Source: JAFKFJ01 sp963786445
GTDB lineage: Bacteria; Pseudomonadota; Alphaproteobacteria; Acetobacterales; Acetobacteraceae
Assembly (NCBI GenBank): GCA_963786445.1
Contig: CAWAZU010000032.1
Location: 62,001-126,000, forward strand
Reading direction: 5' to 3'
DNA length: 64,000 nucleotides
Under the pieces are notes generated by a model. That model was not told the origin of the DNA, made no database searches, and saw only the letters and a program-made list of their open reading frames with translations. The translations under genes and the position numbers were made by a program. Positions 17,455 through 25,099 of the stretch are shown here, piece after piece (position 1 is the first letter of the stretch; each line of letters begins with the position of its first letter).

Positions 17455-18525
17455 ATGTCGAAACTGTTCGAGCCGGTCAGCTTCCGCTCGGTCACCGCGC
17501 GCAACCGCGTCGTGGTCTCGCCGATGTGCCAGTACAGTGCCGCGGACGGCCTGGGCGACGACTGGCACGTGCAGCACCTCGGCGCCCACGCCGTCGGCGG
17601 CGCCGGCATCGTGTTCACCGAGGCCACCCATGTCTCCGCCGTCGGCCGCATCACGCCGCACTGCCTCGGCCTGTGGAACGACGCGCACCAGGCGCTGCTC
17701 ACCCGCATCGCCGCGCTGATCGGCAGCGTCGGCGCGGTGCCCGGCATCCAGATCGCCCATGCCGGGCGCAAGGCCAGCACCGCGAGGCCGTGGGACGGCG
17801 GCAAGCCGATCCCGCCGGAGGCTGGCGGCTGGACCCCGCTCGGCCCGACCGACGCGCCGTTCGCCGACGGCTACAACCTCCCGCACGCGCTCACCCCGTC
17901 CGACCTCGCCGCCATCGCCGGCCAGTTCGCCGACACTGCGCGGCGCGCCCGCCTCGCCGGGTTCAAGGTGGCGGAGATCCACGGCGCTCACGGCTATCTG
18001 ATCCACTCCTTCCTCTCGCCGCTCAGCAACCGCCGCACCGACGCCTATGGCGGCGACCCGAACGCGCGGATGCGCCTGCTGCTGGAGGTGGTGGAGGCGG
18101 TGCGCGGCGAGTGGCCGGCCGACCTGCCGCTGTTCGTGCGCCTCTCCTGCGCCGACTGGGTCGCGGGCGGGCTCGGCATCGAGGACACCGTGGCGGTGGC
18201 CCGCCGGCTGGCCGCGACCGGAAAAGTCGATCTGATCGACTGCTCCTCGGGCGGCGCCTCGCCGCTGCAGCGCGTGCCGACCCATCCCGGCTATCAGGTG
18301 CCGTTCGCCGAGGCGGTGCGCCACGGCGCCGGCATCGCCACCGGCGCGGTCGGGCTGATCACCGCCCCGGAGCACGCCGAGGAAATCCTCGGCAACGGCC
18401 GCGCCGATCTGGTGTTTCTGGCGCGCGCGCTGCTCGCCGACCCGGCCTGGCCGCTGCGGGCGGCGCGGGTGCTCGGGGCCAAGCCGCCGCTTGCGCCACA
18501 ATATCACCGCGCTCATTTGCCGTAA
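17455..18525 (+). CDS. NADH:flavin oxidoreductase, Old Yellow Enzyme (YqjM/xenobiotic reductase class)
   Basis: A 356-residue FMN TIM-barrel ene-reductase that reduces activated C=C bonds with NAD(P)H. It belongs to the thermophilic-like OYE class: Cys25 and Tyr27 in VSPMCQYSA match the flavin-tuning Cys and the substrate Tyr of YqjM. Other motifs are QIAHAGRKAST, FKVAEIHGAHGYLIHSFLSP with the active-site histidine region, and NRRTDAYGG. ATG 17455 has GGAG upstream. The physiological substrate is unknown; neighbours give no pathway. Confidence 0.92.
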   Translation: MSKLFEPVSFRSVTARNRVVVSPMCQYSAADGLGDDWHVQHLGAHAVGGAGIVFTEATHVSAVGRITPHCLGLWNDAHQALLTRIAALIGSVGAVPGIQIAHAGRKASTARPWDGGKPIPPEAGGWTPLGPTDAPFADGYNLPHALTPSDLAAIAGQFADTARRARLAGFKVAEIHGAHGYLIHSFLSPLSNRRTDAYGGDPNARMRLLLEVVEAVRGEWPADLPLFVRLSCADWVAGGLGIEDTVAVARRLAATGKVDLIDCSSGGASPLQRVPTHPGYQVPFAEAVRHGAGIATGAVGLITAPEHAEEILGNGRADLVFLARALLADPAWPLRAARVLGAKPPLAPQYHRAHLP

Positions 18526-18587
18526 TGGTGCAACGTCCCTGCCCCGGCGGCGCATGTCTTCGGGGCGCCCAACGAAGGAGATTCGCA

Positions 18588-19112
18588 ATGACCGTCCGCC
18601 TGCCGACCCATGCCGCCGCGGCGGCGCTCCTGGCGTTCGCACTCGGCGCCGCGCCGGCGCTTGCCCAGACCGGCACCGACCAGCAGCCCGCGGCCCAGCC
18701 GCCCGCCCAGGCGCAGACCCCGGCGCCGGCCCCGGCCCCGACAATGACCCCCGCGCCGATGAAGGACCGGCGCATGACGCGGCTCGATCAGCACATCGCC
18801 GAAATGCATCGCCGCCTGCACATCACCGCGGCGGAGCAGCAGCAATGGGATGCGTTCGCGCAGGTGATGCGCGACAACGCCGCCCAGATGGAGCAGGCGT
18901 TCAAGGCGCGCGCCGGCGCGGGGGCGAGCATGAACGCGGTCGATGACCTGAAGACCTACGCCGCAATCGCGCAGGCGCACGCCGAGGGCATGCAGCGGCT
19001 GGTGCCGGCGTTCCAGCAGCTCTACAGCGCGCTGACGCCGGCGCAGCAGAAGGACGCGGACGTGATGTTCCGCAACTTCGAGCGGCGCAACGAGCACCAC
19101 CACGCCGGCTGA
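18588..19112 (+). CDS. Periplasmic Spy/CpxP-like LTXXQ protein
   Basis: A 174-residue exported protein: Sec signal peptide (MTVRLPTHAAAAALLAFALG, cleavage near ALAQ), a Pro/Ala/Gln-rich linker to about residue 60, then a helical LTXXQ-type domain with DQHIAEMHRRLHITAAEQQQW and the matching repeat YSALTPAQQKDADVMF. Spy-like proteins are ATP-independent periplasmic chaperones or metal and envelope-stress responders. The last residues, RRNEHHHAG, are His-rich, which might bind metal. A good AAGGAG ribosome-binding site precedes ATG 18588. Confidence 0.83.
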   Translation: MTVRLPTHAAAAALLAFALGAAPALAQTGTDQQPAAQPPAQAQTPAPAPAPTMTPAPMKDRRMTRLDQHIAEMHRRLHITAAEQQQWDAFAQVMRDNAAQMEQAFKARAGAGASMNAVDDLKTYAAIAQAHAEGMQRLVPAFQQLYSALTPAQQKDADVMFRNFERRNEHHHAG

Positions 19113-19129
19113 GGACAAGGCCACGGCTT

Positions 19130-19172
19130 GCCGGGCGGGTCGGGTGCCGGTATAGGCGCCGGCTCGCCCGGC
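19130..19172. promoter_or_regulatory. Nested stem-loop between LTXXQ gene and rpmE
   Basis: GCCGGGCG (19130-19137) pairs with CGCCCGGC (19165-19172), and inside it GCCGG (19146-19150) pairs with CCGGC (19159-19163), making one long hairpin. It sits 18 bases after the LTXXQ stop and 38 bases before the rpmE start. It may be a terminator of the upstream gene or part of the L31 leader; there is no T-run to decide. Confidence 0.4.
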
Positions 19173-19210
19173 CGGTCGGGATCGGCGGGGCCAGCAGCAG
19201 CGAGGCTTCC

Positions 19211-19435
19211 ATGAAGGCGGGCATCCACCCGGACTACCACGAAATCAACGTGTTGATGACCGACGGCACGAATTTCGTGACGCGGTCCTGCTACGGCAAG
19301 CCGGGCGACACGATCCGCCTGGACATCGACAGCAAGTCGCACCCGGCCTGGACCGGCGTGCAGCGCATCATCGACACCGGCGGCCAGGTGGCGAAGTTCA
19401 ACCGGAAGTTCGCCGGGCTGGGGATGAAGAAGTAG
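19211..19435 (+). CDS. rpmE: 50S ribosomal protein L31
   Basis: A 74-residue ribosomal protein with the L31 pattern: MKAGIHPDYHEINVLMTDGT, then the core DSKSHPAWTGVQRIIDTGGQ and the basic end FNRKFAGL. It has only one Cys (SCYGKPG) and lacks the zinc-ribbon CxxC pairs, so it is the zinc-independent (C-) form common in Alphaproteobacteria. The start fits the family start exactly. It is a single gene with its own leader. Confidence 0.95.
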   Translation: MKAGIHPDYHEINVLMTDGTNFVTRSCYGKPGDTIRLDIDSKSHPAWTGVQRIIDTGGQVAKFNRKFAGLGMKK

Positions 19436-19535
19436 AAACGCCCTGGGGCGCGTGCGCGATACGCCCGGCCCACCTCCAGCTCCTTGAAATCGCCCACTCC
19501 GCGCCACACGTTGTTAACTGTCTGAGACGCCATCA

Positions 19536-19612
19536 CGGGTCTCGGGCACTGACGCGGGCCGGCCCATTCCGGGCGGCCCGGAGGCTAACCTTGCTGTAGC
19601 AGGAGGTTCCTG
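19536..19612 (+). promoter_or_regulatory. Candidate ROSE-like RNA thermometer in hsp20 leader
   Basis: The ribosome-binding site AGGAGG (19601-19606) directly before the hsp20 ATG can be paired in two ways: CTTGC (19590-19594) with GCAGG (19599-19603), and CAGGA (19600-19604) with TCCTG (19608-19612). TTGCT at 19591 matches the conserved UYGCU anti-Shine-Dalgarno of ROSE elements, which repress translation of small heat-shock genes at low temperature in Alphaproteobacteria. Upstream, CGGGCC and GGCCCG arms around 19557-19580 can form another stem. CTTGAA at 19483-19488 could be a sigma-32 -35 box. The assignment rests on motif and gene context; no fold was computed. Confidence 0.5.
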
Positions 19613-20080
19613 ATGAACGCTTTCGACTTTGCGCCGTTGTTCCGCACGGCGATCGGCTTCGACCGTCTGGCCCGGCTGGTGGATGCCGCCGCGGCGGGCG
19701 ATGTCACCTATCCCCCGTACAACATCGAGAAGACCGGCGACGACAGCTATCGCCTGACCATGGCGGTGGCCGGCTTCGGTCCCGATGACATCGAGATCAC
19801 GAGCAAGGACAACACCCTGGTCGTGAGCGGCCGCGTCAACGCCGAGGCCCCGAAGGCCGAGGTGCTGTATCGCGGCATCGCCGGCCGCGCGTTCGAGCGG
19901 CGGTTCGTGCTCGCCGACCACGTCACGGTCGAGGGCGCGGCGCTGCAGAACGGGCTGCTGCATGTCGGCCTGAAGCGCGTGGTGCCGGAGGCGCTGAAGC
20001 CGCGCCGCATCCCGGTCGCGAGCCAGCCGACGCCGGCGACGCTCGCCAACGACAGCGCCGGCACCGCCCAGGCGGCATAA
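19613..20080 (+). CDS. Small heat shock protein, Hsp20/IbpA type
   Basis: A 155-residue alpha-crystallin chaperone that binds unfolding proteins in the cytoplasm. It starts MNAFDFAPLFRTAIGFDRLA, typical of bacterial class A IbpA-like proteins. The alpha-crystallin domain runs from about YPPYNIEKTGDDSYRLTMAV through AGRAFERRFVLADHV to the conserved GLLHVGLKR end-motif, followed by a C-terminal extension with the RRIPV (IxI-like) oligomerisation motif. A probable thermosensing leader precedes it and a strong terminator follows. Confidence 0.93.
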   Translation: MNAFDFAPLFRTAIGFDRLARLVDAAAAGDVTYPPYNIEKTGDDSYRLTMAVAGFGPDDIEITSKDNTLVVSGRVNAEAPKAEVLYRGIAGRAFERRFVLADHVTVEGAALQNGLLHVGLKRVVPEALKPRRIPVASQPTPATLANDSAGTAQAA

Positions 20081-20101
20081 CGCCTCGCCGACCCGACCAC
20101 G

Positions 20102-20123
20102 GAGGGGGCCGCAAGGCCCCCTC
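20102..20123. terminator. Rho-independent-type terminator after hsp20
   Basis: GAGGGGGCC (20102-20110) and GGCCCCCTC (20115-20123) make a perfect 9-bp stem with a GCAA tetraloop of the stable GNRA class, followed by TTCCCTT. It lies 21 bases after the hsp20 stop and just before the stop of the convergent DUF1192 gene, so it probably ends transcripts from both sides. Confidence 0.75.
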
Positions 20124-20135
20124 TTCCCTTGCCCG

Positions 20136-20324
20136 TCAGCCGAAACGGAACACCGAATCGGCCGCGCTGCGGTGGCCGCGCTTGCGGCCGATCTCCGCCT
20201 CGACGCGCGCGATTTCCCCGCGCAGTTCGGCGACATACGCCTCCAGTTCCTCCACCCCCAGGCCGTCGAGCTTGAGGTCCTGCAGGCGGCGCGGCCTGGG
20301 GCGCGGCAGATCGTCTTCCATCAT
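20136..20324 (-). CDS. DUF1192 family small protein
   Basis: A 62-residue alphaproteobacterial protein of the DUF1192 family. The family core is clear: LGVEELEAYVAELRGEIARVEAEIGRKRGHRSAADSVFR, an acidic-basic helix likely to form a coiled coil. Two Met codons stand at the start (20324 and 20321); either may be used. Function is unknown; these proteins are often annotated only by domain. Convergent with hsp20 and divergent from trcR. Confidence 0.85.
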   Translation of the reverse strand: MMEDDLPRPRPRRLQDLKLDGLGVEELEAYVAELRGEIARVEAEIGRKRGHRSAADSVFRFG

Positions 20325-20484
20325 CGGCGGCTTCCTTGCGGCTGGTGCGTTCCGGTCTCGTCAGCGTGGCGGGCGCGCCGCTTGACCCGGTGCGGCCCCG
20401 CGTCCATATGCGCCGCTCTTCGTATCATACGGGCCCGCTGCCCAGCGCGCGCGCCGGCTGCGTGAGCCGTGAAGGTTGATCGCC

Positions 20485-21069
20485 ATGACCCTGCCTCTGA
20501 TGCCGAAGGCCACCGCCGTCTGGCTGATCGAGAAGACCGCGCTGACCTTCACCCAGATCGCCGAGTTCTGCGGCATGCACCCGCTCGAAGTCCAGGCGAT
20601 CGCCGACGGCGAGGTGGCGCAGGGCATCGTCGGCTACGACCCGGTCGCCAACGGCCAGCTCTCGCCCGAGGAAATCCGCCGCTGCGAGGCCGACCCCAAC
20701 GCCCGGCTGAAACTGCTGCCGAGCACCCTGCCGGCGCCCAAGCGCACCCGCGGCGCCCGCTACACCCCGGTGGCGCGCCGCAACGACCGCCCGGACGGCA
20801 TCGCCTTCCTGCTGCGCAATTTTCCGCAGCTGTCCGAGGCGCAGATCGCCAAACTGATGGGCACCACGAAGGAGACGATCCAGAAGGTGCGCGACCGCAC
20901 GCACTGGAACACCGCCAACATCAAGCCGCGCGACCCGGTGATCCTGGGCCTGTGCAGCCAGACCGACCTGAACGCGATGGTGGCGCAGGCCAATGAGCGC
21001 CTGGCGCGCGAGGGGCAGGCCGTCCCGCCGCCGCCCCCGCCGCCCTCGGACGCCGACGAGGCCGCCTGA
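20485..21069 (+). CDS. trcR: TrcR/DUF1013 cell-cycle transcriptional regulator
   Basis: A 194-residue protein of the DUF1013 family, described in Caulobacter-type bacteria as the cell-cycle regulator TrcR. Family blocks: LPLMPKATAVWLIEKTALTF at the N-terminus, FCGMHPLEVQAIADGEVAQG, GYDPVANGQL, and the C-terminal sigma-like part GIAFLLRNFPQLSEAQIAKL with TTKETIQKVRDRTHWN. The tail is proline-rich (PPPPPPPS). ATG 20485 matches the family start; a TTG 9 bases upstream is in frame but less likely. Strictly alphaproteobacterial family, useful for taxonomy. Confidence 0.88.
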   Translation: MTLPLMPKATAVWLIEKTALTFTQIAEFCGMHPLEVQAIADGEVAQGIVGYDPVANGQLSPEEIRRCEADPNARLKLLPSTLPAPKRTRGARYTPVARRNDRPDGIAFLLRNFPQLSEAQIAKLMGTTKETIQKVRDRTHWNTANIKPRDPVILGLCSQTDLNAMVAQANERLAREGQAVPPPPPPPSDADEAA

Positions 21070-21102
21070 GCCGCCCCGCCGTGTCGGTCGCCGCTGCCCG
21101 GC

Positions 21103-21279
21103 TCAGGCGTGCTCGGCGGCGCGCAGTCGCTCCATCTCCTCCTTCAGCCGCAGCTTCTCCAGCTTCAGTCGCACCATCACGTCGGCATCCGGGCGCGGAC
21201 GCTGGTCTTCGTCCGCGATCCGGCTTTCCAGCTCCGCGTGGCGGGACTTCAGGCTTTCGAGGCGGGACTGCAGCGTCAT
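21103..21279 (-). CDS. YdcH/DUF465 family small protein
   Basis: A 58-residue coiled-coil protein: MTLQSRLESLKSRHAELESR, then DADVMVRLKLEKLRLKEEME. The pattern of an initial helix, a turn with charged residues, then LKxxKLRLKEE is that of DUF465. The role is unknown. It is divergent from a second DUF465 gene (21423) that precedes purE, an arrangement I know from other Alphaproteobacteria, which supports its reality in spite of the small size. Confidence 0.82.
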   Translation of the reverse strand: MTLQSRLESLKSRHAELESRIADEDQRPRPDADVMVRLKLEKLRLKEEMERLRAAEHA

Positions 21280-21422
21280 GAGACCTCCTGATCTGCCGGA
21301 TGCACTCGCCTGGCGCGGGGCGTCCCCGCCCGGCCACGAAACCGTAATACCGCGCCGGGGGTCAACGCCACTTCAATCCACGGGCGCTCCGCAAACGCCC
21401 GCGTTCGTGGTATGGATCCGGC

Positions 21423-21628
21423 ATGCTGAGCGATCGTGATTCGCTGCTGCGCAAGCTGCACGAACTGCGCAGCGAGCACCGCGACCTGGACACCGTGATC
21501 GCCCGCCTGGCGGACCAGGGGGCGGTCGATCAGTTGCAGCTGCAGTCCGGCTGAAGAAGCGCAAGCTGATGCTGAAGGACGAGATCGCCTGGCTGGAATC
21601 GCGGCTGATCCCGGACAGCATCGCGTGA
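21423..21628 (+). pseudogene. YdcH/DUF465 family small protein, frameshifted
   Basis: The start MLSDRDSLLRKLHELRSEHR followed by DLDTVIARLADQGAVDQLQL is DUF465-like, but the frame meets TGA at 21552. The expected second half, RLKKRKLMLKDEIAWLESRL then IPDSIA, continues in another frame to a stop at 21628. The shift near 21547 equals minus one or plus two bases, unlike the plus-one shifts elsewhere. The corrected length is about 67-68 residues, normal for the family. Its stop overlaps the purE start (GTGA), so it is the first gene of the purE-purK operon. Confidence 0.75.
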
Positions 21629-22118
21629 GCGGCGCCGCGCCGCTGGTCGGCGTCATCATGGGCAGCGTCCGACTGGGCGACCCTGCAGCACGCCGCGGAA
21701 ACCCTGGCGGGGCTGGCGGTGCCGCACGAGGTCCGGATGGTCTCCGCGCACCGCACGCCGGACCGGCTGCGCGCCTATGCCAGCTTGGCGCGCGGGCGCG
21801 GCCTGCGCGTCATCATCGCCGGCGCCGGCGGGGCGGCGCATCTGCCGGGCATGTGCGCCGCCTGGACGGCGCTGCCGGTGCTCGGCGTGCCGGTGGAAAC
21901 TGCGGCCCTGAAGGGCATGGATTCGCTTGCTTTCCATCGTGCAGATGCCGGCCGGCGTGCCGGTCGGGACCCTGGCCATCGGGCGGGCCGGGGCGGTCAA
22001 TGCGGCGCTGCTCGCCGCCGCCATCCTGGCCGGGGGCGACGCGGCACTGGCAGCGCGGCTCGACGCCTGGCGGGCGGCGCAGACCGACGCGGTGCCGGAG
22101 CAGCCGCCCGCCGCATGA
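21625..22118 (+). pseudogene. purE: N5-carboxyaminoimidazole ribonucleotide mutase, two frameshifts
   Basis: Purine biosynthesis: rearranges N5-CAIR (made by PurK) to CAIR. The chain is split into three frames. First: PLVGVIMGS; then SDWATLQ should follow, and VPHEVRMVSAHRTPDRLRAY with IIAGAGGAAHLPGMCAAWTA and VETAALKGMDSL are in the second; then SIVQMPAGVPVGTLAIGRAG to the C-terminus in the third. Breaks are near 21667 (net plus one or minus two) and 21927 (one extra T). The GTG start at 21625 overlaps the preceding stop. All active-site blocks are intact, about 163-164 residues after correction, so error in the sequence is more likely than loss of the gene. Confidence 0.88.
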
Positions 22119-23269
22119 CCGCGCTCGCGCTGCCGCCCAATGCGACCATCGGCATCGTCGGCGGCGGCCAGCTCGGGCGGATGTCGGCGATCGCGGCGGC
22201 GCGGCTCGGCTATCGCTGCCACATCCTGACCCCCGAACCCGACAGCCCCGCCGGCCAGGTCGCCGCCGGCGTCACGCTCGGCGACTACGAAGACCCGGCG
22301 GCCTTGCGCGATTTCGCCCTCCACGCCGATGTCATCAGCTTCGAGTTCGAGAACGTCAGCGCCGAAGGGCTTGATCTTCTGGCATCCATCAAGCCCGTCC
22401 GCCCCTCGCCCGCGGTGCTGCGGATCAGCCAGGAGCGAATAGTCGAAAAGACTTTCCTCAATCGGGCGGGCGTGGCGACGGCGCCGTGGGCGCCGGTCGA
22501 GAATTACAGCCAGTTAATCGAGGCGGTCGCGCGCCTGGGGCTGCCGGCGATCCTGAAGACGACGCGGCTCGGCTATGACGGGCGCGGCCAGGCGCGGCTG
22601 GAGCGGCCCGAGGATGTCGAGCCGGCCTATCGGCGGCTGCTGCCGCATCCGCTGATCCTCGAAGCCCTGGTGGATTTTTCCTGCGAGATCAGCGTGGTCT
22701 GCGCCCGCGGCGGGGACGGCGCCATCACCGCCTTCGACGTGGTGGAGAACCGCCACCGCGACCAGATCCTCGACCTCACCTTCGCCCCCGCGCGCATCCC
22801 GGAGGCAACCGCCGCCGCGGCCCAGGCGATCGCGCGGACCGTGGCGGAGGCGCTCGATCTCGTCGGATTGCTGGCGGTGGAGATGTTCGTCGCGAGCGAC
22901 GGGCGGGTGCTGGTCAACGAGATCGCGCCGCGCCCGCACAATTCCGGCCACTGGACCATCGACGCCTGCCCGGCGAGCCAGTTCGAGCTGCATATCCGCG
23001 CCATCGCCGGCCTGCCGTTGCCGCCGGCGGTGCGGCATTCGGACGCGGTGATGAAGAACCTGGTCGGGCCGGAAGCGACCGCGCTGTGGCCGCAGATCGT
23101 GGCGACCCCCGGCCTGATCCCGCATCTCTACGGCAAGACCGAGGCGCGCGCGGGGCGCAAGATGGGCCATGTCACGCGGCTGTTCCCGCGCGGCGGGCTG
23201 CCCGGGCCGTTCGGAGTTGCGGCGGCGCTGGGGCCGCTCGGGGCACGCGCCGATGTCGATCCTCTCTAG
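22115..23269 (+). CDS. purK: N5-carboxyaminoimidazole ribonucleotide synthase
   Basis: A 384-residue ATP-grasp enzyme making N5-CAIR from AIR, bicarbonate and ATP. It begins with the AIR-binding Rossmann segment ATIGIVGGGQLGRMSAIAAA, then VISFEFENVSAEGL, LKTTRLGYDGRGQ (ATP-binding loop), and ATP-grasp residues in LVNEIAPRPHNSGHWT with ACPASQFELHIRAIAGLPL, all typical of PurK. ATG 22115 overlaps the purE stop (ATGA). Its 3' end overlaps the DedA start by 17 bases. Confidence 0.94.
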   Translation: MTALALPPNATIGIVGGGQLGRMSAIAAARLGYRCHILTPEPDSPAGQVAAGVTLGDYEDPAALRDFALHADVISFEFENVSAEGLDLLASIKPVRPSPAVLRISQERIVEKTFLNRAGVATAPWAPVENYSQLIEAVARLGLPAILKTTRLGYDGRGQARLERPEDVEPAYRRLLPHPLILEALVDFSCEISVVCARGGDGAITAFDVVENRHRDQILDLTFAPARIPEATAAAAQAIARTVAEALDLVGLLAVEMFVASDGRVLVNEIAPRPHNSGHWTIDACPASQFELHIRAIAGLPLPPAVRHSDAVMKNLVGPEATALWPQIVATPGLIPHLYGKTEARAGRKMGHVTRLFPRGGLPGPFGVAAALGPLGARADVDPL

Positions 23270-23894
23270 CCACGCGGCGCTGCACCTGGTCGAGCGCTAC
23301 GGCCCCAGCCTGGTGGGCGTGCTCACGGCGCTGGAGGCGGCCGGGCTGCCGCTGCCGGCGGAGAGCATGCTGATCGCGGCCTCGGTCTATGCCGGCACGA
23401 CCGGAAAACTGTCGATCGCCGCGGTGGTCGGCGCCGCCGCGATCGGCGCGATCGTCGGCGACAATGTCGGCTACGTCATCGGCCGGACGCTGGGCTACGC
23501 CGCGCTGCACCGCTGGGGGAAGCGTGTCGGACTGAGCGAGGAGCGGCTGACGCTCGGGCGCTACCTGTTCAAGCGGTATGGCGGCAGGGTCGTGTTCGCG
23601 GGCCGCTTCGTCGCCCTGCTGCGCACCTTCGTCGCCCTGCTGGCGGGCGCCAACCGCATGCCCTGGCGGCGTTTCCTGGTGAGCAACGCGGCCGGCGGCA
23701 TCGTGTGGGCCTGCGTCTACGGGTTCGGCGCCTACGCGCTCGGCAACGCGGTGAAGCGCATCAGCGGCCCGGCCGCGATCGTGCTGGCCGTGGCGGCGGC
23801 GGTCGCGGTGGCGATCGGCCTCGTCTATCTGCGCCGCCACGAGGCGGAGCTGATCGCGCGGGCGCAGCGGGCGACAGCCGGCGACAGACGTTAG
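23253..23894 (+). CDS. DedA family membrane protein
   Basis: A 213-residue inner-membrane protein of the DedA/VTT family, whose members move or flip undecaprenyl phosphate or phospholipids and keep the proton-motive force. Hallmarks: LEAAGLPLPAESMLIAASVY with the membrane-embedded Glu (E..P), GAAAIGAIVGDNVGYVIGRT, the amphipathic FKRYGGRVVFAGRFVALLRT with the conserved FxxRF/Rxxx pattern, and GANRMPWRRFLVSNAAGGIV. Four or more hydrophobic segments. The start overlaps purK by 17 bases. Confidence 0.9.
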   Translation: MSILSSHAALHLVERYGPSLVGVLTALEAAGLPLPAESMLIAASVYAGTTGKLSIAAVVGAAAIGAIVGDNVGYVIGRTLGYAALHRWGKRVGLSEERLTLGRYLFKRYGGRVVFAGRFVALLRTFVALLAGANRMPWRRFLVSNAAGGIVWACVYGFGAYALGNAVKRISGPAAIVLAVAAAVAVAIGLVYLRRHEAELIARAQRATAGDRR

Positions 23895-23949
23895 GGCACC
23901 CAGGGTCGCCGGCGCGCCCGGCATGACCGTTTTCTGCAACCGAGTTGCG

Positions 23950-24996
23950 TTATTGCCCCGCGCCGCTGACCTCGCCGCCCGCGCGCTGCCATGCCGCGAT
24001 CCCGCCCTCGATGTGGCAGGACGCGGCGAGGCCGGCATCCTGCGCGGCCCGCACCGCCATCGCACTGCGCTCGCCGAACGCGCAGTAGAACACCAGCCGC
24101 CGTCGCGTCGCGGTCGCCAGTTCGTGCAGCATGCCGCCGGCACGGACGTTTTCCACCAGGTCGGCGTAGGGCGCGTGCAGCGCGCCGGGAATGCCGCCGT
24201 GCTTGTCGCGCTCCGATCGCTCGCGCAGATCGACGAAGGCCACGTCGCGATCGCCGAGCAATGCCATCGCCTGCTGCGGCGTCATCGCCCAGCCGCGGCG
24301 CGCGATCTCCGCCTGCGCCAGCCCCTGGCGCAGGTTCGCCGGCACCGCCACGTCCATCATTTTCGGATTGGGCAGGTTCAGCCCGTGCATCAGCGCCACG
24401 TACTCGTCGGCCGAGCGCACCTGCAAGCGCGGATTCCATCGCCGCTCCTCGCCGATCGTGCTGACCGTGTCGCCCTTGTAGTCGTGGGCAGGGTACACGA
24501 AAGTCTCGTCCGGCAGGCGCAGCAGCCGGCCGAACAGGCTGTGGTACTGCGCGCGCGCATCGCCGTTCTGGAAGTCGGTGCGGCCGGTGCCGCGGATCAG
24601 CAGCGTGTCGCCGGTGAACACGCGGCCGCCCATCAGGAAACTGTAGGAATCGTCGGTGTGGCCGGGCGTGTAGAGCACGTCCAGGCTGATCCCCTCGATG
24701 CGCAGCACGTCGCCGTCGGCGAGCCGCATGGAGACGACATCGACCTGGCTTTGCTCGCCCATCACCGTGATGCAGTGCGTGCGGTCGCGCAGCGCGCCCA
24801 GGCCGGTGACGTGGTCGGCGTGCAGGTGCGTATCCACCGCCTTGACCAGCCTCAGGTCGAGTTCCTCGATCAGCTTCAGGTAGCGATCGACTTTCTCCAG
24901 CACCGGATCGACGATCAGCGCCTCGCCGCCGCGGCGGCTGGCGAGCAGATAGGTGTAGGTGCCGGAGACGCCGTCGAAGAGTTGCCGGAAGATCAT
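23950..24996 (-). CDS. Persulfide dioxygenase (ETHE1-like MBL fold) fused to rhodanese domain
   Basis: A 348-residue cytoplasmic fusion. Residues 1-230 are a metallo-beta-lactamase fold of the ETHE1/SDO group with metal ligands His57, His59, Asp61, His62 (THLHADH), His113 (TPGHTDDS), Asp130 and His171 (VYPAHDYKG); these oxidise glutathione persulfide to sulfite with Fe(II) and O2. Residues 240-340 are a rhodanese domain with active-site Cys305 in the loop CAFGERS. Fusions of this type (PRF proteins) couple persulfide oxidation with sulfur transfer to thiosulfate or glutathione. It suggests sulfide detoxification. Single gene, convergent with the dedA end. Confidence 0.92.
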   Translation of the reverse strand: MIFRQLFDGVSGTYTYLLASRRGGEALIVDPVLEKVDRYLKLIEELDLRLVKAVDTHLHADHVTGLGALRDRTHCITVMGEQSQVDVVSMRLADGDVLRIEGISLDVLYTPGHTDDSYSFLMGGRVFTGDTLLIRGTGRTDFQNGDARAQYHSLFGRLLRLPDETFVYPAHDYKGDTVSTIGEERRWNPRLQVRSADEYVALMHGLNLPNPKMMDVAVPANLRQGLAQAEIARRGWAMTPQQAMALLGDRDVAFVDLRERSERDKHGGIPGALHAPYADLVENVRAGGMLHELATATRRRLVFYCAFGERSAMAVRAAQDAGLAASCHIEGGIAAWQRAGGEVSGAGQ

Positions 24997-25099
24997 CGCC
25001 CGCCCTCCCCTCGCCGGGGCAGGCTAGCGCGGCGGCGCGATCAGGCGCCAGCGCCGCGCGGCGGCGTTCCAATCACGGCCGCGATGGCCGGCGCCGCGG

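Noticed and set aside
24997..25099. Possible short peptide gene between the persulfide dioxygenase fusion and the FAD oxidoreductase
   Set aside because: A 20-codon frame starting MTAAPAIAAV has no ribosome-binding site or family, so there is no basis to call it.
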